DNA of 64,000 nucleotides from CBDHDJ01 sp965261645 (GTDB taxonomy: Bacteria; Pseudomonadota; Alphaproteobacteria; SHVV01), in contig CBDHDJ010000003.1 in NCBI GenBank assembly GCA_965261645.1, positions 868,001 through 932,000 on the forward strand. Direction: 5' to 3'. Position numbers and translations under genes: made by a program. Numbering within the stretch: position 1 is the stretch's first letter; each line of letters starts with the position of its first letter. The notes under the pieces are model-generated. The model was not told the DNA's origin. It worked only from the letters and a program-made list of their open reading frames with translations, and made no database searches. Below, one piece after another: positions 7,899 to 15,724 of the stretch.

Positions 7899-8834
7899 CT
7901 AGCCGGTCAATTCCCGATACATCAATCGTTTGCCGACCACCCCGGCAACGACCGATTGCATCTGGTCGAGCGTGCCGCGCTCACGGATACCGTGGCGACC
8001 GGCGAATTCGTTCACATACCTTTGCAAGTGCTTGGCGTTCATCTTGTGATAGACGCCTTTGTGCGCCCTCTTGAGCATCGACCAAAAGCTCTCGATCCCA
8101 TTGGTGTGGGCCATCCCGTCAACGTACTCGCCGACACTGTGGCGGACGCTCTTGTGCTCAAAAGGCATGCCTCGGTAGGCTTTAGCGTCGTCCGTGTATA
8201 CCGTTGCGCCGTTGGCCGCGCTATCGACGACGAACTTCTGCAATGTCTTGGCGTCAGTGTTCTTGACGACCTTAGCGCGCACCTTGTTGCTCTTGCGATC
8301 CTTCGCACCGACAACGGCGGTCTTACCGACTGTGCCGCGCCCGGCCTTGATCTTCTTACCCTTATGCTTGTTGCGCTCTTTGCCGCCCACGTAGGTTTCG
8401 TCAATCTCAATCGGCCCGGTAAGGGGCCAGTCATCATCGCTTTCCCACGCCTTGCGGATGCGCTGGAGCATGAACCAGGCGCACGGCTGCGAGACGCCTA
8501 TGTCCCGGTGCAGCTTCATGCTGGAAACACCCTTGAGGCTGGTCAGGTGCAAGTAGATGGCGAAGACCCACTTGCGCAAAGGTATTTTGGAGCTTTCGAG
8601 GACCGTGCCAACCTTGACCGAAAAATAGGACCGGCAATCGGGGCACCAATATGGCATTTTTGCGTGCGATGCTTCACCCGTATCCGCGCTTCCGCATCGT
8701 GGACAATGCCGACCGTTAGGCCATACACGCGATTCAAACCACTCGCGCGCACTTTCCTCGGTCGGAAACATGTCGGCGAGCTGCACTATGGTAATGCCCT
8801 CGCGGTCAGATTTTCCAGGTGCTGCGTGTGCCAT
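7899..8834 (-). CDS. IS1595-family (ISXO2-like) transposase
   Basis: A 311-residue transposase. The N-terminal zinc ribbon is visible as CPRCGSADT and YWCPDCRSYF, followed by a helix-turn-helix (VSSMKLHRDIGVSQPCAW) and the DDE domain with IEIDETYVGGK, VYTDDAKAY and THTNGIESFWSMLKR-like text (here MAHTNGIESFWS), the family's Asp-Asp-Asn/Glu residues. I chose the ATG at 8834 behind AAGGAG rather than the upstream one at 8873. It should mobilise the DNA between the 24-bp repeats at 6436 and 8905, including the cargo genes. Confidence 0.93.
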   Translation of the reverse strand: MAHAAPGKSDREGITIVQLADMFPTEESAREWFESRVWPNGRHCPRCGSADTGEASHAKMPYWCPDCRSYFSVKVGTVLESSKIPLRKWVFAIYLHLTSLKGVSSMKLHRDIGVSQPCAWFMLQRIRKAWESDDDWPLTGPIEIDETYVGGKERNKHKGKKIKAGRGTVGKTAVVGAKDRKSNKVRAKVVKNTDAKTLQKFVVDSAANGATVYTDDAKAYRGMPFEHKSVRHSVGEYVDGMAHTNGIESFWSMLKRAHKGVYHKMNAKHLQRYVNEFAGRHGIRERGTLDQMQSVVAGVVGKRLMYRELTG

Positions 8835-8905
8835 AACCGATCTCCTTGCTACCCCACTAACATAGAGATTCAAGGTTGGTCTGTCAACCTTTGCTTATAA
8901 GTCCC

Positions 8906-9115
8906 GAAAATTATTATCTACCCGGCGATCTCGAAAACCAGATCAGCGCCTTCGTCGATCACTACAACAACCAACGCTACCACGAGAGCATCGGCAACGT
9001 AACTCCAGCCGACGCCTACTTTGGACGCCACACCGCCATCATCGAAAAGAGAAAAAAGATCAAAAAACTGACCACCCAAAACCGCCGCTTGAACCATCAA
9101 AGCCAAGCGGCTTAA
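8906..9115 (+). pseudogene. IS3-family orfB, C-terminal fragment
   Basis: Reading from the edge of the IS1595 right repeat gives ENYYLPGDLENQISAFVDHYN followed in frame by RYHESIGNVTPADAYFGR and a basic tail, the normal C-terminus of an IS3-family integrase-type transposase. The catalytic core is absent. It matches the right inverted repeat at 9163-9187 and the orfA pieces at 4488 and 6178, so all three belong to one broken element. Confidence 0.8.
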
Positions 9116-9187
9116 CATCAAACAAAGATGAGCCAGATCCTCCCTATGAAACACGCTCAACAGTCCCATTTGTTTTGATGACGGACA

Positions 9188-9323
9188 CGAGGACCCTGGC
9201 GATCCCAGCGAGGACGAGAGCTGAACCCAATCGGTGAGGAGCCTCGGAGTTGGAGCGCGCGGCTACCTGTTTCACGAGTGCCAGGAACCACTCCGCTACT
9301 CACCGCCATTCTGCACTGATTTC
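9188..9323. other. Unassigned spacer between IS remnant and IS256 copy 1
   Basis: These 136 bp lie between the right end of the IS3 remnant and the target duplication of the first IS256 copy. No ORF with a start, RNA or repeat was recognised, except that the last bases (from 9316) form the left half of the direct repeat described separately. Confidence 0.5.
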
Positions 9324-9331
9324 CCTAGAAA

Positions 9332-10725
9332 GGCTGTGTCTCGAAAGTGGTGGAAATTTGAGGATGGCGTAATCTCCGGGTGACAAGACAACCACCCAAC
9401 CGGCGGCTAGCACCGCCAAGGAGATCACGCCATGAAGAACACTACCGAGACTTCCGCGCTTTCGCTACTGGCCAATGACGCCGGCTATGATCCGCTCGAG
9501 GACCGGCTGCGGGAGAACATCAGATCCACGATCGAGGCCGTTTTTGAGGAGGAACTTGCGCAGTTTCTCGGGCGCTGCCGATACGGTCGAGAGGATGCGC
9601 TTCGGCAAGGGTATCGGAACGGGCACCGGGAGCGGCAACTGACGGGGACATTCGGGACCGAGAGGGTGAGCGTGCCGCGTGCGCGGATCGTTGAGGAAGA
9701 CGGTCGGGCGTCGGAATGGCGTTCGCGGGCGCTGCCGCGCTACCAGCGGCTGACCAGAAAGGCCGAGGCGCTGATCGCTTCGGTGTATCTGTCCGGAACC
9801 AACACGCGGCGGGTGAAACGCGCGCTGTTCGGGCTCTTCCGGGGTGCTGTGAGCAAGGACGTTGTGAGCCGGGCGTGGCGCAAGGTGAAGGTCGATTGGG
9901 ACGCCTGGTGCAGCCGTGGCCTCGCGGATGAGGATATCGTTCGGCTGATCCTTGACGGCACTGTGATCAAGACCCGACTGGACCGCAAGGCCACCAACAT
10001 CTCGGTTCTCGCGGCTATAGGGGTGCGCCGGGATGGCCAGAAGGTCTTGCTTTCGATCGGGAATATGGGCGGAGAAAGCCAGGCGGCGTGGCGCCAGTTC
10101 CTCGACGACCTTGATGCGCGTGGACTGAAACGGCCCGGGTTTGTCATCGTCGATGGCGCGCCGGGACTGGAGGCGGCTCTGTCGGCGCTTTGGGGCGATG
10201 ACCTTCCCGTTCAACGCTGCACCGTGCACAAGCACCGCAACCTTCTGGGTCATGCTCCCAAACACATGCATGACGAGCTGAGCGAAGATTACCGCGATAT
10301 GATCTATGCCGACACTGCCTCCGAGGTGGAAACCCGCCGCAAGGCGTTTGTCCGCAAGTGGCGGCTGAAATGCAGGGCCGTCGCGGACAGCCTCGCAGAA
10401 GCGGGCGACAAGCTCTTTACCTTCACGCGCCTGTCCAAGAGCCAATGGAAATCAGCCCGAACGACCAACGCCATTGAGCGTCTCAACGAGGAGTTCAAGC
10501 GCCGGATCAAAACACAGACCGTGCTGCCGTGTCCCGAAACAGTGCCGATGCTCCTCTGGGCGCTCCTCGCTTCCGGCCAAATCCAGATGCGCAAAGTCGA
10601 TGGATGGGAAACCCTCGATCAGCTAATCGCCGACGAAACCCTTGACCGCGCGGCCTGACCGCCGCAAAACTCAACCCGCTCGGAGAGGCGCCAAAACCAA
10701 TTTCCACCACTTTCGAGACACAACC
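9332..10725 (+). mobile_element. IS256-family element, copy 1
   Basis: A 1394-bp element with terminal inverted repeats starting GGCTGTGTCTCGAAAGTGG on the left and, as complement on the right, the same with one change (GGTTGTG...). It is flanked by the perfect 8-bp target duplication CCTAGAAA at 9324-9331 and 10726-10733. It carries one transposase gene and is the same length as copy 2 at 13394-14787. The insertion splits a direct repeat that otherwise matches 19144-19169. Confidence 0.95.
9432..10658 (+). CDS. IS256-family (Mutator-type) transposase, copy 1
   Basis: A 408-residue transposase of the IS256/Mutator class. The catalytic acids lie in LILDGTVIK, FVIVDGAPGLEAAL and TTNAIERLNEEFKRR, and the conserved CTVHKHRNLL block before the final helical part is present. 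The ATG follows an AGGAGAT site. The protein is identical to the one encoded at 13494-14720, so one copy was recently produced from the other or both arrived recently. It should move by a copy-out circle pathway with 8-bp duplications, as seen here. Confidence 0.95.
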   Translation: MKNTTETSALSLLANDAGYDPLEDRLRENIRSTIEAVFEEELAQFLGRCRYGREDALRQGYRNGHRERQLTGTFGTERVSVPRARIVEEDGRASEWRSRALPRYQRLTRKAEALIASVYLSGTNTRRVKRALFGLFRGAVSKDVVSRAWRKVKVDWDAWCSRGLADEDIVRLILDGTVIKTRLDRKATNISVLAAIGVRRDGQKVLLSIGNMGGESQAAWRQFLDDLDARGLKRPGFVIVDGAPGLEAALSALWGDDLPVQRCTVHKHRNLLGHAPKHMHDELSEDYRDMIYADTASEVETRRKAFVRKWRLKCRAVADSLAEAGDKLFTFTRLSKSQWKSARTTNAIERLNEEFKRRIKTQTVLPCPETVPMLLWALLASGQIQMRKVDGWETLDQLIADETLDRAA

Positions 10726-10750
10726 CCTAGAAATTTGAACGGTCAGTAGT

Positions 10751-10772
10751 GGGTAGTGGGTTGGTTTGAGTT
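10751..10772 (+). repeat. Left arm of 22-bp inverted repeat bounding the protease unit
   Basis: The bases GGGTAGTGGGTT then GGTTTGAGTT match the reverse complement of 19123-19144 at 20 of 22 positions. The arm lies about 80 bp upstream of the KGG-like gene. Confidence 0.7.
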
Positions 10773-10849
10773 GGTCGCGGCTCTGAGCCCGGCCCGGTCG
10801 CTGAGCCGCGACGCTAGCCGTTCGCGCCAAGGTATGCCATAGCCTGGAC

Positions 10850-11071
10850 ATGACTCGGCTCAAGAGGCTGCGCGAGACCAGCCAGCTCGCCAAGCACATA
10901 GTTGATGCGCCGGTCGGCGAACCCAAGCAGAACCTGGCAACAAATCCGGTCAACGAGTTTGCGCGGGCTGGCGGGCTGAAGGGGGGTAGTGCGCGCGCGG
11001 ATCGCCTGTCGCCAGAGCGGAGGCGCGAAATTGCCACGGCAGCTGCACAAGCGCGGTGGGGGAAAGACTAA
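10850..11071 (+). CDS. Small KGG-like basic protein, partner of SDH_sah protease
   Basis: A 73-residue basic protein. Its middle and end (ARAGGLKGGSARADRLSPER then IATAAAQARW) resemble the stress-induced KGG motif family, while the start (MTRLKRLRETSQLAKHIVD) fits small alphaproteobacterial proteins often found beside SDH_sah-type proteases (recollection, not a search). The stop TAA shares one base with the ATG of the broken protease gene at 11071 (TAATG), so the two were translationally coupled. It lies just inside the left arm of a 22-bp inverted repeat. Function unknown; nucleic-acid binding is possible from its charge. Confidence 0.65.
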   Translation: MTRLKRLRETSQLAKHIVDAPVGEPKQNLATNPVNEFARAGGLKGGSARADRLSPERRREIATAAAQARWGKD

Positions 11072-11425
11072 TGGACAGCAATCTTTCCATAAGCGCTGCC
11101 AAGGCTATCAGTGAAGAAAGTGATAGCGATGTATTTATTTATAATGGGAAAATAAAAAGGCGAACTGACCTCGATTTTATTCAAATGGTCAATAGATTAA
11201 AAGATAAATCGAACGTTATACCGTTATACTAATTCTGGTTACTTCTGGTGGGGACCCGAACGCTGCATACAAAATTGCGAGGTATATGCAAAGTAAATAT
11301 AAACATTTCACCATATTGGTTCCAGGAATGTGCAAGAGTGCCGGAACGCTTATTGCAGTGGGTGCAAATTGTATTGCTTTTGCGCCGTATGGAGAGCTTG
11401 GGTCGATCGACATTCCAACCATTAA
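11071..11425 (+). pseudogene. SDH_sah-type serine protease (ClpP-class), 5' fragment
   Basis: The ATG at 11071 opens a frame that stops at 11229-11231; an 8-bp tandem duplication, CGTTATAC at 11214-11221 and 11222-11229, causes the shift. Skipping one copy gives VILILVTSGGDPNAAYKIAR, then VPGMCKSAGTLIAVGAN and APYGELGS, the oxyanion and nucleophile-serine regions of the SDH_sah (PF01972-like) family of ClpP-fold serine proteases. The frame ends at the IS1182-type element beginning at 11426. The DNA is clearly AT-rich compared with the genome, suggesting transfer. Confidence 0.85.
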
Positions 11426-12869
11426 CAGCCCGTTGATTAAGTGGCTTTTTCCGGCTCTCACTCCCAGATGAGGAATGCGGCGGCGAAAGCCGTCTGGCCG
11501 CTTTGCGAGCCCCCCCGTGCCACCAGCATGGCCCCGGTGGGCGTGAGCAGAACGAAAATACCGCCATATCCGCCCGCCACGGCCTCCCGCGGGGTGCCGG
11601 CGCCGATGAGCTGGCGCATCAGTAACGATAGATTGTGGCCGGCGACGTGGAGCAGGTATCGCTTGTGCACATTCTCTCGCCCGCGCAGCCAGGTTCGTCG
11701 CATGCCGCCACGATCGAGGTTGTGGGCAAAGCAGCGCTCGACGATCTCGGCGCGCAGCTTGAAGGCCTCGCGGGCGACCCCGGACTTGAGCCGCGCACGG
11801 TTATTGGTGACCGCGCGCCGCGCCGCCTCATCACCGTGCCAGCGCGAAAAGCCGGTCTGCTTGGGCGCCGCGATCCGGGTCTTCCAGGGACTGTCGTTCA
11901 GAGCCCTCAAGACCGCCCGTGAGTGATAACCTTTGTCGGCGACGCATTCGGCCGGGTCCTCCGATGTCGGTGCCGCATCCACCGCCTCGAGGTTTGCCTC
12001 GGCCTTCGCCAGGGTCTTGGAAAGCGTCGTGGTGTCGCCCTCATCGGCCGGGTGCAGCTCGGCCGCCACCACCGCGCCGGTGTCCAGATCCACCGCGTGC
12101 TCGGGCTTGTAGGCCAGATGCGTCGTGCCGTCCTTCATCTTGGTGATCTTGGCCTCGGGGTCGCTCTTCGAAACCCAATCCGTGTTGGAAAGCTTCTTGC
12201 CCTTGCGCTTCCGGTCCAGAGGCGCCAGGTCCTCGGCCGTGGGTGTCTCGACGCCGCTTTCCCGGGCCAGGCGCTCCAGCATCTCCCGGTAGCCTTCGCC
12301 GTTGTCGCGCCGCACGATGTTCCGCAGCGCCGCGTTGGCCTCCATGGTCGAGGCATCGACGCCGATGCGCTCGCCCTTGATCAGCCCCGCCTCGGCGATC
12401 AGCACCAGAACCCAGTCGAAGACCGCCGCGTGGACTTCATGGGGCAGGCGCGTGCGGCTCCGTGACAGCCAGGAATGGTCCGGTACCCGATCACGGCTCC
12501 CCAGTCGCAGGAACGCCCGCAGCGAAAGCGAGTCCGAGCAGCGCCACTCCAGACCGCGCTCGCTGTCGATGCCCTCAAAGTAGCCCACCAGGTGCATCCG
12601 GAAATAGCGCCCGGGCGGCACCGAGGGCGCGCCCATCCGGGCCGCGTAATAAGGCCGGCAGCTCGCCTCGGCAAAGGCGTCGAAGCCGCCCTCGATCAGC
12701 ACCGACTGCAAGCGGTCATAAAACACATGACCCGGAGAGCGCGGCATCTCCGACCAGCTCACCATCAGGTCCCCCTGACCATCCTTCTGCCGTCCCATCG
12801 CCATCGGCAAATCCCCCTGCAAATCAGGGAACCAGAGAATCAGACGGCGCCGACTTAATCAACGGGCTG
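11426..12869 (-). mobile_element. IS1182-type element, copy 1
   Basis: A 1444-bp element bounded by inverted repeats CAGCCCGTTGATTAAGT (left) and its complement ACTTAATCAACGGGCTG (right). TTAA lies at both edges (11422-11425 and 12870-12873); the right TTAA is shared with copy 2, which follows directly. It interrupts the SDH_sah-type protease gene. The transposase gene is complete in this copy. Confidence 0.9.
11458..12804 (-). CDS. IS1182-family transposase, copy 1 (intact)
   Basis: A 448-residue transposase with an N-terminal DUF772-type region (YYAARMGAPSVPPGRYFRMHL, SLSLRAFLRL) and a DDE transposase domain with the first acid in IGVDASTMEANAAL, the second in CVADKGYHSRAVL and a C-terminal region LRAEIVERCFAHNLDRGGMRR carrying the glutamate. 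The ATG at 12804 follows CAGGGGGAT and aligns with the start of the related gene at 15806; a further ATG lies at 12822. The gene would move the 1444-bp element. It has the shorter C-tract, seven C, compared with copy 2. Confidence 0.9.
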   Translation of the reverse strand: MAMGRQKDGQGDLMVSWSEMPRSPGHVFYDRLQSVLIEGGFDAFAEASCRPYYAARMGAPSVPPGRYFRMHLVGYFEGIDSERGLEWRCSDSLSLRAFLRLGSRDRVPDHSWLSRSRTRLPHEVHAAVFDWVLVLIAEAGLIKGERIGVDASTMEANAALRNIVRRDNGEGYREMLERLARESGVETPTAEDLAPLDRKRKGKKLSNTDWVSKSDPEAKITKMKDGTTHLAYKPEHAVDLDTGAVVAAELHPADEGDTTTLSKTLAKAEANLEAVDAAPTSEDPAECVADKGYHSRAVLRALNDSPWKTRIAAPKQTGFSRWHGDEAARRAVTNNRARLKSGVAREAFKLRAEIVERCFAHNLDRGGMRRTWLRGRENVHKRYLLHVAGHNLSLLMRQLIGAGTPREAVAGGYGGIFVLLTPTGAMLVARGGSQSGQTAFAAAFLIWE

Positions 12870-13393
12870 TTAACAGCCCGTTGATTAAGTGGCTTTTTCC
12901 GGCTCTCACTCCCAGATGAGGAATGCGGCGGCGAAAGCCGTCTGGCCGCTTTGCGAGCCCCCCCCGTGCCACCAGCATGGCCCCGGTGGGCGTGAGCAGA
13001 ACGAAAATACCGCCATATCCGCCCGCCACGGCCTCCCGCGGGGTGCCGGCGCCGATGAGCTGGCGCATCAGTAACGATAGATTGTGGCCGGCGACGTGGA
13101 GCAGGTATCGCTTGTGCACATTCTCTCGCCCGCGCAGCCAGGTTCGTCGCATGCCGCCACGATCGAGGTTGTGGGCAAAGCAGCGCTCGACGATCTCGGC
13201 GCGCAGCTTGAAGGCCTCGCGGGCGACCCCGGACTTGAGCCGCGCACGGTTATTGGTGACCGCGCGCCGCGCCGCCTCATCACCGTGCCAGCGCGAAAAG
13301 CCGGTCTGCTTGGGCGCCGCGATCCGGGTCTTCCAGGGACTGTCGTTCAGAGCCCTCAAGACTGCCCGTGAGTGATAACCTTTGTCGGCGACG

Positions 13394-14787
13394 GGCTGTG
13401 TCTCGAAAGTGGTGGAAATTTGAGGATGGCGTAATCTCCGGGTGACAAGACAACCACCCAACCGGCGGCTAGCACCGCCAAGGAGATCACGCCATGAAGA
13501 ACACTACCGAGACTTCCGCGCTTTCGCTACTGGCCAATGACGCCGGCTATGATCCGCTCGAGGACCGGCTGCGGGAGAACATCAGATCCACGATCGAGGC
13601 CGTTTTTGAGGAGGAACTTGCGCAGTTTCTCGGGCGCTGCCGATACGGTCGAGAGGATGCGCTTCGGCAAGGGTATCGGAACGGGCACCGGGAGCGGCAA
13701 CTGACGGGGACATTCGGGACCGAGAGGGTGAGCGTGCCGCGTGCGCGGATCGTTGAGGAAGACGGTCGGGCGTCGGAATGGCGTTCGCGGGCGCTGCCGC
13801 GCTACCAGCGGCTGACCAGAAAGGCCGAGGCGCTGATCGCTTCGGTGTATCTGTCCGGAACCAACACGCGGCGGGTGAAACGCGCGCTGTTCGGGCTCTT
13901 CCGGGGTGCTGTGAGCAAGGACGTTGTGAGCCGGGCGTGGCGCAAGGTGAAGGTCGATTGGGACGCCTGGTGCAGCCGTGGCCTCGCGGATGAGGATATC
14001 GTTCGGCTGATCCTTGACGGCACTGTGATCAAGACCCGACTGGACCGCAAGGCCACCAACATCTCGGTTCTCGCGGCTATAGGGGTGCGCCGGGATGGCC
14101 AGAAGGTCTTGCTTTCGATCGGGAATATGGGCGGAGAAAGCCAGGCGGCGTGGCGCCAGTTCCTCGACGACCTTGATGCGCGTGGACTGAAACGGCCCGG
14201 GTTTGTCATCGTCGATGGCGCGCCGGGACTGGAGGCGGCTCTGTCGGCGCTTTGGGGCGATGACCTTCCCGTTCAACGCTGCACCGTGCACAAGCACCGC
14301 AACCTTCTGGGTCATGCTCCCAAACACATGCATGACGAGCTGAGCGAAGATTACCGCGATATGATCTATGCCGACACTGCCTCCGAGGTGGAAACCCGCC
14401 GCAAGGCGTTTGTCCGCAAGTGGCGGCTGAAATGCAGGGCCGTCGCGGACAGCCTCGCAGAAGCGGGCGACAAGCTCTTTACCTTCACGCGCCTGTCCAA
14501 GAGCCAATGGAAATCAGCCCGAACGACCAACGCCATTGAGCGTCTCAACGAGGAGTTCAAGCGCCGGATCAAAACACAGACCGTGCTGCCGTGTCCCGAA
14601 ACAGTGCCGATGCTCCTCTGGGCGCTCCTCGCTTCCGGCCAAATCCAGATGCGCAAAGTCGATGGATGGGAAACCCTCGATCAGCTAATCGCCGACGAAA
14701 CCCTTGACCGCGCGGCCTGACCGCCGCAAAACTCAACCCGCTCGGAGAGGCGCCAAAACCAATTTCCACCACTTTCGAGACACAACC
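13394..14787 (+). mobile_element. IS256-family element, copy 2
   Basis: A 1394-bp element of the same length and terminal repeats as the copy at 9332-10725. The perfect 8-bp target duplication CGGCGACG flanks it at 13386-13393 and 14788-14795. It sits inside the second IS1182-type transposase gene, so its arrival postdates the tandem IS1182 array. Confidence 0.95.
13494..14720 (+). CDS. IS256-family transposase, copy 2
   Basis: A 408-residue protein identical in its whole translated length to the transposase at 9432-10658, including the DDE motifs and the CTVHKHRNLL segment. Identity of the two copies, together with intact 8-bp duplications, implies recent transposition within this genome. 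The gene is complete and has the same AGGAGAT start region. Confidence 0.95.
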   Translation: MKNTTETSALSLLANDAGYDPLEDRLRENIRSTIEAVFEEELAQFLGRCRYGREDALRQGYRNGHRERQLTGTFGTERVSVPRARIVEEDGRASEWRSRALPRYQRLTRKAEALIASVYLSGTNTRRVKRALFGLFRGAVSKDVVSRAWRKVKVDWDAWCSRGLADEDIVRLILDGTVIKTRLDRKATNISVLAAIGVRRDGQKVLLSIGNMGGESQAAWRQFLDDLDARGLKRPGFVIVDGAPGLEAALSALWGDDLPVQRCTVHKHRNLLGHAPKHMHDELSEDYRDMIYADTASEVETRRKAFVRKWRLKCRAVADSLAEAGDKLFTFTRLSKSQWKSARTTNAIERLNEEFKRRIKTQTVLPCPETVPMLLWALLASGQIQMRKVDGWETLDQLIADETLDRAA

Positions 14788-15724
14788 CGGCGACGCATTC
14801 GGCCGGGTCCTCCGATGTCGGTGCCGCATCCACCGCCTCGAGGTTTGCCTCGGCCTTCGCCAGGGTCTTGGAAAGCGTCGTGGTGTCGCCCTCATCGGCC
14901 GGGTGCAGCTCGGCCGCCACCACCGCGCCGGTGTCCAGATCCACCGCGTGCTCGGGCTTGTAGGCCAGATGCGTCGTGCCGTCCTTCATCTTGGTGATCT
15001 TGGCCTCGGGGTCGCTCTTCGAAACCCAATCCGTGTTGGAAAGCTTCTTGCCCTTGCGCTTCCGGTCCAGAGGCGCCAGGTCCTCGGCCGTGGGTGTCTC
15101 GACCCCGCTTTCCCGGGCCAGGCGCTCCAGCATCTCCCGGTAGCCTTCGCCGTTGTCGCGCCGCACGATGTTCCGCAGCGCCGCGTTGGCCTCCATGGTC
15201 GAGGCATCGACGCCGATGCGCTCGCCCTTGATCAGCCCCGCCTCGGCGATCAGCACCAGAACCCAGTCGAAGACCGCCGCGTGGACTTCATGGGGCAGGC
15301 GCGTGCGGCTCCGTGACAGCCAGGAATGGTCCGGTACCCGATCACGGCTCCCCAGTCGCAGGAACGCCCGCAGCGAAAGCGAGTCCGAGCAGCGCCACTC
15401 CAGACCGCGCTCGCTGTCGATGCCCTCAAAGTAGCCCACCAGGTGCATCCGGAAATAGCGCCCGGGCGGCACCGAGGGCGCGCCCATCCGGGCCGCGTAA
15501 TAAGGCCGGCAGCTCGCCTCGGCAAAGGCGTCGAAGCCGCCCTCGATCAGCACCGACTGCAAGCGGTCATAAAACACATGACCCGGAGAGCGCGGCATCT
15601 CCGACCAGCTCACCATCAGGTCCCCCTGACCATCCTTCTGCCGTCCCATCGCCATCGGCAAATCCCCCTGCAAATCAGGGAACCAGAGAATCAGACGGCG
15701 CCGACTTAATCAACGGGCTGTTAA

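Larger units (their letters stand above)
6436..8905 (-). mobile_element. IS1595-family transposon carrying cargo genes
   Basis: A 2.47-kb unit bounded by 24-bp inverted repeats: left 6436-6459 and right 8882-8905 match at 21 of 24 positions (core CTTATAAG and AAGGTTGACA). It encodes an ISXO2-type transposase at the right end and three unrelated ORFs (6509-6832, 6914-7210, 7381-7863). No perfect target duplication remains (left flank AAAATAAA, right flank GAAAATTA), which agrees with loss of the neighbouring orfA-orfB DNA. Cargo in IS1595 relatives is known, but these genes are not ones I can name. Confidence 0.8.
4401..9187 (+). mobile_element. Decayed IS3-family element with two nested insertions
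   Basis: The left end at 4401 (TGTCTGACGTCA...GGGAC) and the right end at 9187 (GTCCC...TGATGACGGACA) form imperfect terminal inverted repeats of about 25 bp. Between them lie an orfA in two pieces (4488-4572 and 6178-6435) and the C-terminus of orfB (8906-9115). The rest of orfA and most of orfB are gone. One IS3-type element interrupts orfA, and an IS1595-type transposon occupies the position of the missing orfA-orfB middle. No clear target duplication flanks the outer ends, so the element is old or rearranged. Confidence 0.75.
9316..10744 (+). repeat. Left direct repeat, split by IS256 copy 1
   Basis: Bases 9316-9331 plus 10734-10744 (joined across IS256 copy 1 and one copy of its duplication) read CTGATTTCCCTAGAAA then TTTGAACGGTC. 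This matches 19144-19170 at about 23 of 27 positions. The repeat lies immediately outside the 22-bp inverted repeat. Confidence 0.6.
12892..15655 (-). pseudogene. IS1182-family transposase, copy 2 (interrupted)
   Basis: The 5' part (about 14788-15655) encodes the same N-terminal and first DDE segments as copy 1 up to PAECVAD; the 3' part (to about 13393) resumes at DKGYHSRAVL. IS256 copy 2 lies between them, flanked by CGGCGACG at 13386-13393 and 14788-14795. In addition the eight-C tract shifts the last 20 or so codons, so even a precise excision would leave an altered C-terminus (LAKRPDGFRRR instead of SQSGQTAFAAA). Confidence 0.88.
12874..15720 (-). mobile_element. IS1182-type element, copy 2, split by IS256
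   Basis: Nearly identical to copy 1 and in the same orientation, starting just after the shared TTAA at 12870-12873 and ending before TTAA at 15721-15724. Without the 1394-bp IS256 insertion and its 8-bp duplication it would be 1445 bp, one base longer than copy 1 because of a C-tract of eight instead of seven near 12957. Confidence 0.9.

Noticed and set aside
7956..8900. Plus-strand 314-codon ORF opposite the IS1595 transposase
   Set aside because: Antisense to a full transposase with DDE motifs; ignored.
9465..10445. Minus-strand ORF of 326 codons in IS256
   Set aside because: It repeats in the second copy only because the element is duplicated; the plus-strand transposase is real.
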